A stretch of 64,000 bases of DNA from WVXP01 sp964348095 (GTDB lineage Bacteria > Desulfobacterota > BSN033 > WVXP01). The DNA lies in assembly GCA_964348095.1 (NCBI GenBank), contig CAYGBK010000015.1, positions 62,001 to 126,000 of the forward strand, written 5' to 3'. Below the pieces are notes generated by a model. The model was not told the origin of the DNA and ran no database searches. It was given only the letters and a program-made list of their open reading frames with translations. Of the stretch, positions 53,235 to 61,008 are shown piece by piece. The number at the start of each line of letters is the position of its first letter. Position 1 is the first letter of the stretch. A program made the translations under genes and the position numbers.

Positions 53235-53411
53235 AAACAGCCTCCGTTGAGGCATAATAGCCCCTGTGGAGGCGAGATATCGGTACTTTCGGAAAGCCTC
53301 TCTTTATGATTCTATCTAGAAGACCTGGGGTAGGCTCAGAGACTGCAATAAACCGAGATTATCTTTCCTGATCTGATTTTACACTGTAACCGAATCGACC
53401 GACTTGAACAA
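53235..53411 (-). ncRNA. conserved promoter-box-terminator unit 3 (leader or small RNA)
   Basis: Minus strand: TTGTTC (53411-53406), 17-bp spacer, TACAGT (53388-53383), then TAATCTCGGTTTA (near 53362-53350) and the hairpin GCCTCC (53273-53268) ... GGAGGC (53245-53240) followed by TGTTT. Transcript about 140 nt. The hairpin block has the same length as in the units at 42165 and 45262. Weakest terminator of the three. The phosphoesterase gene starts 270 nt downstream. Confidence 0.55.
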
Positions 53412-53419
53412 TGTGCCCT

Positions 53420-54400
53420 TTATGAGTCACTACACCTCATCTGCTCTAACAACTGGTGGGAGACTTCTAGAGCTTTCTCTTTGAGTCCATCGCTGATGAG
53501 ACCATTTGTCGTTATCGATTCGAGTTCCTCCTGGTCGATGATTTTTGGTGCGTCCTTTCCCTTTCGGACCACGTCTACATGAAGGTCGACATAGCGGATT
53601 CGGTCTGGGTAAAACTCGACAGGGGTGTTGACGTTCCCATACTCCCCTTTGAGAGTTCCTCCTTTTGCAAAGTACCGATGCCTCAAAAACCAGGCGTTCG
53701 CCTTTACCTCGGTGATTCCATAATCACCAGGCTCGATCGGAAAATCGAGGCCGTCGTATCGGCCCTGTTGGAAGTGTCTTTTCAAAATCAGCGTGTCCTC
53801 TTCGAGGAGGACGATCTCTCCCTCTCGAAGATTCAGGACCGTTCCATCCGGTTTGACGTGCTCTATTCTGACCACTTCGTATTTCCTCAGGGGCTGGAAA
53901 ACAAGACGATCCATCAATTCACGCTCCACGTCTGCTCCCCGGTGAGGTGCTTTTTCTATGTTCCCCTCTAAAAGATCGACATAATGAGAGCTGATGATCC
54001 TTAGGCGGTGATGGTTTGTCAGCGTCGGTAAGACTCGACCTCTCAGGTGGTCGAGAACGGCCTTGGCGGCTCCCGGAAATTCGAGATCAAAAGCGACTTC
54101 CTCTTCTCTGATTGAATTCCTGTCATCATGGGCCAACTCTCTTCGAACAACCATGTCGATGAGGATTCGCCAGAGGCGATCAATCAATTCTTCCACCAGT
54201 GCACGTTTCCCAGCGACTCGGACCCCCTGTTTGTCGTCTCTGTCGATAATAGACATGTCCCCGGTCCCTTCCTGTTCTGGGATCTGAAAACGCTCTCGGA
54301 TCTCATGAGAGGGCTGGGCGATCCCGTATTCCATGTCCAGGGTAAGGCGGGTCAACGCGGTCGTATAGATGCCACGAATCTTAAGATAAGTCTTTCCCAC
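53420..54400 (-). CDS. archaeal-type ribonuclease FAU-1 homolog (RNase E/G-like + DUF402)
   Basis: 326 residues. N-terminal part (KIRGIYTTALTRLTLDMEYG, IAQPSHEIRERF) matches the RNA-binding/RNase E-like start of archaeal FAU-1. The C-terminal half is a DUF402 domain (REGEIVLLEEDTLILKRHFQ, GRYDGLDFPIEPGDYGITEV, GEYGNVNTPVEFYPDRIRYV). FAU-1 binds AU-rich RNA and cleaves pre-5S rRNA in Pyrococcus. Finding the full-length form in a bacterium is unusual. RtcA lies upstream on the same strand, 117 bp away, suggesting a shared RNA-processing role. Confidence 0.82.
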   Translation of the reverse strand: MGKTYLKIRGIYTTALTRLTLDMEYGIAQPSHEIRERFQIPEQEGTGDMSIIDRDDKQGVRVAGKRALVEELIDRLWRILIDMVVRRELAHDDRNSIREEEVAFDLEFPGAAKAVLDHLRGRVLPTLTNHHRLRIISSHYVDLLEGNIEKAPHRGADVERELMDRLVFQPLRKYEVVRIEHVKPDGTVLNLREGEIVLLEEDTLILKRHFQQGRYDGLDFPIEPGDYGITEVKANAWFLRHRYFAKGGTLKGEYGNVNTPVEFYPDRIRYVDLHVDVVRKGKDAPKIIDQEELESITTNGLISDGLKEKALEVSHQLLEQMRCSDS

Positions 54401-54423
54401 GCCAAATGCCTCTTTCGGCTCTT

Positions 54424-54525
54424 AGCCATTAGCGATAAGCTATCAGCAAAATGAAGAAGAACAGAAGGCCACCGAAAACTGAGAATGATGGAAAGCTAAA
54501 TGCTGAATGCTATCCGCTCACTGCT
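54424..54525. repeat. AGCTAAATGCTGAATGCTA-type intergenic repeat
   Basis: Sequences TTAGCGATAAGCTATCAGC and GCTAAATGCTGAATGCTATCC flank a short spacer. Related words occur on both sides of the four-helix-bundle gene (60320-60380, 60740-60775). These are typical flanks of that gene family; here they stand without it, between FAU-1 and rtcA. Confidence 0.45.
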
Positions 54526-55561
54526 TTTCATATCCAATCCCCTCGATCATCACGCGATTATCCTCAATCGATGTTTGAGCGTCGAGAATCGTCTCGATCA
54601 GCCAGAGATTTGTTTCTACATGGTCGGTCAACCGGGGGATTCGATAGGTGGTTGTCCCGCTCGCGAGCCCCGCGAATAGGATAAGTTGGTCCGCAAGATG
54701 GCGATCGACTGTCGCACCTGTTTCCAGGTCTTCTAAAAGACACCTGCCCACAAAAGTCCCGATTGCCTCTGACCGACGACCCACCCGGCCAGCCTGATCG
54801 GCACCGATAAGGCATCCTGTGTCCGACTCTGCACGCACGAAAAGTGCTGCTCCTCGTTGCGGAGCTGATTTATCATCGACCATTTCGAATCGCGCCTCAA
54901 GGCCCCCGCGAGACAAAACGGTTCTGCATCGCTCCGCCATTCTTTTACTGACCTCTTGGGAACTCAGGTGAGAGGCCAGCGAGACACCGCGGACATGGCT
55001 CACCCGGCCTTGCTCTCGTAGGCCAAGAGGTGCCAGCTTTCCCTTAACAGGGTGAGTACCCAGTTCGATTATTCCTCCCCCTTTGGGCACATAACCTGGG
55101 CGTGCGATCTTTAGATTGGCCTTCGGTCCCATCCTTTCCAGGAGTGGGAGAAGAATGCGTTCCATGTGAAAAGCGCCGGGAGCGAAATCCTGAAAGAGAC
55201 CACCCGAGATTTTGAAGTGGAGGGACCTGGAAGAGAATATGGCGAGGGGGAGAATGCTGAAAGCAAGCATGGTTGTGGACCCGGCGGTTCCGATATCCCA
55301 AATATACCGTGTTTTCTCAGAGCCCGGTCCAGGGCGATATCGTATTCTGGTCGAGTCGACTGCTGCGCCATCGACCTCTCCATCTGTCATCTCGCAGCAC
55401 GCGATAACCGATCGGAGATGTTGAGGCCGAAGGCCTGGTTTCTTCCGCGAGGCCCGGATATTGATCATTTCAAGCTCTTCCCCCAAGAGAGAGGAGAGGG
55501 CCAAGGCATACCGGAGAATGGTACCACTCCCAGACTTTTCCGAGCCGTCTATGCGAATCAT
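54518..55561 (-). CDS. rtcA: RNA 3'-terminal phosphate cyclase RtcA
   Basis: Converts RNA 3'-phosphate to 2',3'-cyclic phosphate using ATP through a covalent AMP-histidine. 347 residues. Start IRIDGSEKSGSGTILRYALA, then IRASRKKPGLRPQHL near 38 and IGTAGSTTMLAFSILPLA near 96. PGYVPKGGGIIEL follows, and the catalytic histidine is in HLADQLILFAGLASG near 291. All family elements are intact. No RtcB ligase or RtcR activator is adjacent. Pairs with the FAU-1 gene downstream. Confidence 0.95.
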   Translation of the reverse strand: MIRIDGSEKSGSGTILRYALALSSLLGEELEMINIRASRKKPGLRPQHLRSVIACCEMTDGEVDGAAVDSTRIRYRPGPGSEKTRYIWDIGTAGSTTMLAFSILPLAIFSSRSLHFKISGGLFQDFAPGAFHMERILLPLLERMGPKANLKIARPGYVPKGGGIIELGTHPVKGKLAPLGLREQGRVSHVRGVSLASHLSSQEVSKRMAERCRTVLSRGGLEARFEMVDDKSAPQRGAALFVRAESDTGCLIGADQAGRVGRRSEAIGTFVGRCLLEDLETGATVDRHLADQLILFAGLASGTTTYRIPRLTDHVETNLWLIETILDAQTSIEDNRVMIEGIGYEKQ

Positions 55562-56151
55562 GGAACCCCGTGAAGTTTCTCCTTTGGCCAGCCGATATGA
55601 CTGCCGCCGGCTCGCGGAGGATACTGAGTCTCTGTGGGCGGGATTGGTTTGTCGTGAGATTGAGACAAATCAGAAAAGACAGTCCCCATAGGACGACCGA
55701 GAGTTCTCGATTGCTTTCGTCATGGCAGGCTGGTCATATGGGGCCTCATAGGTGACATCGGTGGTGCGCACGATGAAATCACCATGATTCGATAACCCGC
55801 CCCCAAGGATGGGAGATTCCATCCAATCCCTGTCTCACGATTGTTAGAAGAAAGGGAACCTTTTGACCCCTGAGCCTCTGTGATGGATCAGATCATCAGG
55901 GAACCATTCTATTAGCACATTAGGATATTTTCCGGCGAAACTCCAGAGAATTTCTCTGACGATGCTCTGGGTGTTATAATAGATTGAAGCGTTCAGCGGT
56001 CAGCACTCGGCTGTCAGTAAAGTCAATCAAAACACCCCTTTGGTGAGCGGCAGCCCCTCCTCAAGAAAACATTCTGAAGCGCTGAATCCCGAACCGCTAG
56101 CCTGCATTATTTACGAATCTTTGGAAGGGATTCATGAAGAATCCGGGCTAG
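55562..56151. other. 590-bp non-coding region upstream of uvrA
   Basis: No credible gene. Contains the extended -10 promoter at 55972-55980 and a TCAGCGGTCAGCACTCGGCTGTCAGT-type repeat at 55989-56014 (related to 14224-14282). I see no clear LexA box. Confidence 0.5.
55972..55980 (+). promoter_or_regulatory. extended -10 promoter upstream of uvrA
   Basis: TGTTATAAT is a full TGnTATAAT extended -10 element, without a good -35 at 17 bp (TTCTCT). It would give a leader of about 180 nt that includes the CAGT-rich repeat. Confidence 0.45.
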
Positions 56152-56169
56152 ATGCTGAGGGCTTACTTT

Positions 56170-58962
56170 ATGGCAGGCTTCATTGAGATCGTCGGAGCAC
56201 GATCCCATAATCTGAAGAACATCAGTTGCAAGATTCCCCGCGGAAAGATCACCGTGGTTACGGGTGTCTCCGGATCAGGCAAGTCGACACTGGCGTTCGA
56301 CACACTCTTTGCCGAGGGACAGCGGCGCTACGTAGAGTCTCTGTCAACCTACGCGAGGCAATTCCTCGAGAGAATGAATCGCCCTGATGTCGACAAAATC
56401 GTGGGCATTCCGCCGGCGATTGCAATCGAACAGAAGAATACCATTAAGAACGCCCGGTCCACCGTCGGGACGGCTTCGGAGATTTATGACCATGTCAGGC
56501 TTCTCTTTGCAAAGGTGGGGGACACGATGTGTCCCGACTGCGGCACCAAGGTAGCTGGTGACACGGTTCAGGGTACAGTCCAATGGGTTATGGAGAATTT
56601 GACAGAGAAAAGGATCTACGTGGTTGCACCTGTGGAGCTGGGTGGGCGAAAGGATGCAGCCTTCCGGGTTCAAGACCTCATCAAAAACGGCTTCTACCGA
56701 ATGCTTGCCGACGGAGATCTTGTCGATATGACAGAACTGCCTCGGACGTATTTTGAGGACTGCGAACAGATCGATCTCCTTATCGACCGGATTGCAATCG
56801 AGCCTGGCTCGGAGAATCGGTTGGCTGAGGCGGTTCAAACGTGTTTTGCCCATGGAGGGAAAACCTGTGAGATTGAAACCACCGAGGGAGATCGCCACCG
56901 CTTCGTCCAGAAGTTTTTGTGCAACAAATGTATGAGGGAGTTTGTGGAACCCCATCCCCTGTTGTTTTCTTTCAACAGCCCCTTGGGAGCCTGTCCGACG
57001 TGCCAGGGGTTCGGCCGAGTAATCGGAATCGATCTGGACAAAGTGATCCCGAACAAGAAGAGAACCCTGAAAGAAGAACCCATTGTAGCATGGAACACGC
57101 CGGCCTATTACGAGGCGTATGACTATCTCTGGAAAGCGTGCCGACGATATTCGGTTCCAACAGATCGACCATTCGAATCACTCACGGAGAGACAACGTGA
57201 GATCATCATCAGTGGCCGTGGAGATTGGTTTGGCATAAAAGGGTTTTTCGATTGGCTCGAGAGCCGTCGCTATAGAGTTCATGTTCGCGTATATCTCAGC
57301 CGATACCGCTCCTACACGGATTGTGAGACCTGTGAAGGGACTCGGTTAAAGGAGGAGGCCCGCCAGGTCTATATCGATGGGAAAAACATCGCGGACCTTG
57401 CGAGGTTGAGCATCGAAGAACTGCTTGTTTTTTTTCAGAACCTTCACCTGGGACGGCTAAAGGAGACCATCGGCCGTCGAATTCTTAGGGAGATCAGAAA
57501 CCGCCTCGGGTTTATGACCGAGGTCGGACTGGGCTACCTCACCTTGAATCGGCAGACTCGGACCCTCAGCAGCGGGGAGTTTCAGCGGATTACTCTGGCC
57601 CGTTCCCTGGGCAGCGCATTGACGGAGACCCTTTATGTGTTGGATGAGCCCAGTATTGGTCTCCACCCCAGGGACAGTTGGAGACTCCTTGGGGCATTGA
57701 AGAGAATGCGAGACGGTGGCAACACAATTGTGGTTGTAGAACACGATCCAGAGATCATTACCGAAGCCGATGAGATCATCGACCTTGGCCCGGGTGCAGG
57801 CCATGTGGGTGGGTCGGTTGTCTTCCAGGGGAAGTTGTCTGAACTTCTCAAATGCAAGCATTCTATAACAGCAAAATACTTGGATAACCAAAAAGCGCTT
57901 TGTCTTCAAGCCCAGAACAGGGAGCCGAAAGGGTGGATTACCGTTCGGAATGCCTGGGAGAATAATCTAAAACACATCGACGTATCCATCCCCCTCGGGC
58001 TTTTGGTCTGCATCACCGGAGTCTCGGGTGCCGGGAAGACCACATTGGTCCAAAATGTCTTGTACGCAGGTATTCGGGAGACGCCGGATCCTCGATATGA
58101 CCGGGGCAAGTTTGATTCTATTGAAGGTCTTGAACAGATCAAAGAGATTATCATGGTAGACCAGTCTCCCATTGGAAGGAGTATCCGTTCCAATTCTGCG
58201 ACGTATTTGAAGATCTTCGATGAGGTTCGTCAGATTTTCGCTGGTACCAGAGTGGCGAAGCGAAATGGACTGAAGCCGAGCTACTTCTCCTTCAATGTCT
58301 CAGGGGGGCGGTGTGAGGCATGTCAGGGAGCCGGTGTTCAGATCATGGAGATGCAGTTCTTAGAGGATGTAATCGTTACCTGTGACAAATGTGGGGGAAG
58401 GCGATTTGAACCCGACGTCTTAGAGATTCTCTTTGAGGGAAAGAGCATCCTCGATGTACTCAATATGACGGTGGAAGAGGCCCTCGATTTCTTCACGGAT
58501 CATCGAAGAATCACCCGAAAGTTACGCGTTCTAAGAGAGGTGGGCTTGGCCTACCTCAGCCTGGGACAGTCGACGAGCACGCTGAGCGGTGGAGAAGCCC
58601 AGCGTCTAAAGCTCGCTCACCATATTGCCGATTCAGGGGGGTCGGGCAGGATGTTCATTTTCGATGAACCGACGACGGGTCTCCACCTGGCGGACATCGA
58701 GGCGCTCCTGAAGAGTGTGAATAAGCTTCTGGATCAGGGTAACTCCGTCGTGGTGATCGAGCACAACCTGGACCTGATCTCTTGTGCCGATCACATCATC
58801 GACCTTGGGCCGGAGGGAGGAGACAGAGGCGGCGCGGTCGTCGCCCAGGGACCTCTCTCCGGAATTATGGAGAATCAGTCGTCTCACACAGGGAAGTTCC
58901 TCAGAAAGAAATTTCTGGGGGAAGAGATCGTCGGGGAACGGAAAGCCTTCTCCGACTCTTGA
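56170..58962 (+). CDS. uvrA: excinuclease ABC subunit A (UvrA), divergent type
   Basis: DNA damage-sensing ABC ATPase of nucleotide excision repair. 930 residues from ATG 56170 (MAGFIEIVGA), 6 codons after the first possible ATG. Walker A GVSGSGKST near 32; first zinc module CPDC ... C; signature 1 is LSSGEFQRITLARSLGSALT rather than LSGGEAQRI. The second half has GVSGAGKTT, the zinc finger CEACQGAGVQ ... CDKCGGRRFEPD, and LSGGEAQRLKLAHHIADSGG. Changes such as QKNTIKNARSTVGT and the ADSGG insertion mark it as a paralog group distinct from canonical UvrA. A short UvrC-like protein is 20 kb away; UvrB is not in the window. Confidence 0.92.
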   Translation: MAGFIEIVGARSHNLKNISCKIPRGKITVVTGVSGSGKSTLAFDTLFAEGQRRYVESLSTYARQFLERMNRPDVDKIVGIPPAIAIEQKNTIKNARSTVGTASEIYDHVRLLFAKVGDTMCPDCGTKVAGDTVQGTVQWVMENLTEKRIYVVAPVELGGRKDAAFRVQDLIKNGFYRMLADGDLVDMTELPRTYFEDCEQIDLLIDRIAIEPGSENRLAEAVQTCFAHGGKTCEIETTEGDRHRFVQKFLCNKCMREFVEPHPLLFSFNSPLGACPTCQGFGRVIGIDLDKVIPNKKRTLKEEPIVAWNTPAYYEAYDYLWKACRRYSVPTDRPFESLTERQREIIISGRGDWFGIKGFFDWLESRRYRVHVRVYLSRYRSYTDCETCEGTRLKEEARQVYIDGKNIADLARLSIEELLVFFQNLHLGRLKETIGRRILREIRNRLGFMTEVGLGYLTLNRQTRTLSSGEFQRITLARSLGSALTETLYVLDEPSIGLHPRDSWRLLGALKRMRDGGNTIVVVEHDPEIITEADEIIDLGPGAGHVGGSVVFQGKLSELLKCKHSITAKYLDNQKALCLQAQNREPKGWITVRNAWENNLKHIDVSIPLGLLVCITGVSGAGKTTLVQNVLYAGIRETPDPRYDRGKFDSIEGLEQIKEIIMVDQSPIGRSIRSNSATYLKIFDEVRQIFAGTRVAKRNGLKPSYFSFNVSGGRCEACQGAGVQIMEMQFLEDVIVTCDKCGGRRFEPDVLEILFEGKSILDVLNMTVEEALDFFTDHRRITRKLRVLREVGLAYLSLGQSTSTLSGGEAQRLKLAHHIADSGGSGRMFIFDEPTTGLHLADIEALLKSVNKLLDQGNSVVVIEHNLDLISCADHIIDLGPEGGDRGGAVVAQGPLSGIMENQSSHTGKFLRKKFLGEEIVGERKAFSDS

Positions 58963-59175
58963 CCATGCTCTTCCGTGAGTTCGCTTAGATACTCGTGGCT
59001 CTTATGTCGAACACCGACAGCACCGTCGGAGCCCGAGTTTTGAGCGCACATGATCATAAGAAGGACGGGGGTGGGGTCGGGCTAGACATCGACATCATAA
59101 GATCCTCAACCAGTGAGATCGAAGATGGCATTGGCTCGCTCTTTGTTTCGCAAAGAATCTTGAGGGGGCAACCTA

Positions 59176-59559
59176 ATGAAGGTTCACCATATCGCTGTGG
59201 TCTGTCAATCAGAGGAGAATGCTGATCGATTCTACCGAGACCTCCTTGGCCTCGAAAAAATCCGCACTTTTGTCGTTTCGGCAGAGCTGTCTCGGGGCTG
59301 TTTCGATTTTGATCAGAGCTATGAGGCGAGGACTTACGCGGGCAAGGGGATGACCTTTGAAGTTTTTGTTGTCAAGAATTTGGATGCGCCCCGTCTCCGC
59401 CTCCATCATGTTGGCTTGGAGGTCGAGGATCACCAGAAATTCTTAGCAATGTGCAGGGAAATGGGGGTCGAGGTCAGACAGGTTCCCAAGGAAGATAGAA
59501 TAATTACCATGACAAAGGATTTTGATGGGAACCTTTTCGAGATAAAGGAAAAGGCTTGA
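59176..59559 (+). CDS. VOC-family (glyoxalase-like) metalloprotein
   Basis: 127 residues, a single VOC domain of two beta-alpha-beta-beta-beta units. Likely metal ligands: His in VHHIAVV at the N-terminus, Glu in MTFEVFVV, His in LRLHHVGLEV and Glu in GNLFEIKE, the methylmalonyl-CoA epimerase/glyoxalase pattern. Start has GAGGGGGC upstream. The stop is 1 bp before the deacetylase gene, so the two are one operon. The reaction is not determined by sequence alone. Confidence 0.85.
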   Translation: MKVHHIAVVCQSEENADRFYRDLLGLEKIRTFVVSAELSRGCFDFDQSYEARTYAGKGMTFEVFVVKNLDAPRLRLHHVGLEVEDHQKFLAMCREMGVEVRQVPKEDRIITMTKDFDGNLFEIKEKA

Positions 59560-59560
59560 C

Positions 59561-60313
59561 ATGACCGTCGTTTTTCATCCGAGATTTATTGATTCATACA
59601 AGCACGACCCCGCGGCCGCACCAGAGAGAATCGAGCCGGTTCTGAAAGCCTTGAAAGGCAAATTTCCCTTTGTTGAGCCAGATCCTGCCGTCGAGGCAGA
59701 TCTTGCCCTTGTTCACACCACGGCCCACATCGAAAGGGTCAAAAGGGAGCCAGAGGTTTATGAAATGGCTCGGTTGGCTGCTGGTGGAGCTATCGAGGCG
59801 GCCAGACGTGCAATTCAGGATGATCCGTCATTTGCCCTGATTAGACCCCCGGGTCATCATGCCAGCCCAGACTCTTGCTGGGGATTTTGCTATTTCAACA
59901 ACCTTGCCATCTCGATCAGAAAACTGATTCAGGTTAAGGAGATCGAAAGGGCCTTCATTCTCGACTTTGACCTCCATCATGGTGATGGTACAGAGAATGC
60001 CTTCTGCGGGAGCACGGCCGTCGTCTACCATCATCCGGAGGCAGCAGGGAGGCAGGATTACATTGAGTCGGTTTTGCGTGTCCTCCAGGAAGGGAACACC
60101 TTCGATATATTGGCGGTTTCGGCTGGATTTGATCGTCATGAAAACGACTGGGGAGGTACACTGACGACCGAAGACTACCGGGCTATTGGTCGACATGTGA
60201 GAGAGGCGGCGTTGCGAGTTTGCGGCGGGAAGCGTTTTGGGGTGCTGGAAGGAGGATACAACCACGCCGTTTTGGGTGAAAATGTCAGAGCTTTCATTGA
60301 GGGGATGGAATAA
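59561..60313 (+). CDS. histone deacetylase-family protein (AcuC/HdaH-like)
   Basis: Zinc-dependent deacylase of 250 residues, shorter than the usual 300-380. Motifs: RPPGHHASPDSCWGFCYFNN near 86 with the catalytic histidine pair, LDFDLHHGDGTENAF near 133 with zinc-binding Asp/His, VSAGFDRHENDWGG near 187 with the second zinc Asp, and LEGGYNHAVLG near 232. All zinc ligands seen. Bacterial members deacetylate acetoin-utilisation enzymes or polyamines; here acetyl-CoA-related metabolism is possible. Coupled to the VOC gene. Confidence 0.92.
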   Translation: MTVVFHPRFIDSYKHDPAAAPERIEPVLKALKGKFPFVEPDPAVEADLALVHTTAHIERVKREPEVYEMARLAAGGAIEAARRAIQDDPSFALIRPPGHHASPDSCWGFCYFNNLAISIRKLIQVKEIERAFILDFDLHHGDGTENAFCGSTAVVYHHPEAAGRQDYIESVLRVLQEGNTFDILAVSAGFDRHENDWGGTLTTEDYRAIGRHVREAALRVCGGKRFGVLEGGYNHAVLGENVRAFIEGME

Positions 60314-60319
60314 GAAGCC

Positions 60320-60380
60320 ATATTAGCGCACAGCATATAGCGATTGGCTAGGGGCAAAGTAAGAAATAGCTAGATAACCT
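60320..60380. repeat. intergenic repeat upstream of the four-helix-bundle gene
   Basis: AGCGCACAGCATATAGCGATTGGCTA and AGCTAGATAACCTAGG words; the downstream flank (60740-60775) has GCTAAAGGCTGATCGCTAGT and AGCTGAATGCTAG. Paired flanks of this kind commonly surround this gene family. Confidence 0.5.
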
Positions 60381-60400
60381 AGGTTCTCATTGGATCAGGA

Positions 60401-60733
60401 TTGAAAGACTACAAGAACCTAAAGGTGTGGGAGAAGGCCCATGCACTAGCTTTGGAGGTCTATGAGGCCACCAAAGCCTTTCCACTTGAAGAGATCTATG
60501 GTTTGACAAGTCAAATGAGGCGGTCATGCACTTCTATTCCGGCTAACATTGCAGAAGGATGTGGCAGAAGTGGTGACGCCGAGCTTGGTCGTTTCCTTCA
60601 GGTTGCGTTGGGTTCAGCGAGCGAGCTTGAGTATCATATCCTGCTAGCACGTGATCTCCGGATAATGGATAGGTTCGTTTATGAGCGGCTTTACAGAGAG
60701 GTCAGTGAAGTGAAAAAATGCTCGTATCATTAA
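60401..60733 (+). CDS. four-helix-bundle protein (S23/TIGR02436 family)
   Basis: 110 residues from TTG 60401. Family signature: KDYKNLKVWEKAHALALEVY at the N-terminus, EEIYGLTSQMRRSCTSIPANIAEGC near 27-52 (read in parts), RFLQVALGSASELEYHILLA near 67. The family includes proteins in rRNA intervening sequences and relatives of the Avd accessory protein of diversity-generating retroelements; no reverse transcriptase lies nearby. Flanking repeats suggest that the gene travels as a unit. Confidence 0.9.
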   Translation: MKDYKNLKVWEKAHALALEVYEATKAFPLEEIYGLTSQMRRSCTSIPANIAEGCGRSGDAELGRFLQVALGSASELEYHILLARDLRIMDRFVYERLYREVSEVKKCSYH

Positions 60734-60789
60734 TCAAAAAGCTAAAGGCTGATCGCTAGTAGCTGAATGCTAGTCAGGGGGATTGCCTT

Positions 60790-60930
60790 GTGAGAAAGGG
60801 TGGTCGATTTGGAAAATATGGAGATCAAAAAAGACTTAAGCGGTTGCGACAGGCCAGATCGAAGCAGGAGCCACGCTTGCTTCGCCAGTTGGGATCGCAG
60901 CCGAAGCGAGCGAGAAAGGTTGAAGTTTAA
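60790..60930 (+). CDS. small highly basic 46-residue protein
   Basis: GTG 60790 follows CAGGGGGATTGC (Shine-Dalgarno about 8 bp upstream) and opens 46 codons to TAA at 60928. The product (RKGGRFGKYGDQKRLKRLRQ at the start, PKRARKVEV at the end) has 17 Arg/Lys and 2 Asp/Glu-poor composition, compatible with RNA or ribosome binding. I do not recognise it, and its reality is not certain. It lies 78 bp upstream of the glutamate dehydrogenase start. Confidence 0.5.
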   Translation: MRKGGRFGKYGDQKRLKRLRQARSKQEPRLLRQLGSQPKRARKVEV

Positions 60931-61008
60931 GAAGAAAAGTAGTTCCATGTGATTTGCGTGTCGATTCCGGCGGAGTCCTATTGAATCTCAATGCCGAAGG
61001 AGGGAGTC

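Noticed and set aside
42165..53411. Known riboswitch class (GEMM-I c-di-GMP or SAM-I) for the three leader units
   Set aside because: The GACGCAAAGC and GGCAAACC cores of GEMM-I and the GGCAACC and CUUAUCAAGAG parts of SAM-I are absent; only an AUGAAGCC word resembles SAM-I and it is part of the terminator stem.
60401..60733. Diversity-generating retroelement based on the Avd-like four-helix protein
   Set aside because: No reverse transcriptase, template/variable repeat pair or variable target gene is in the window.
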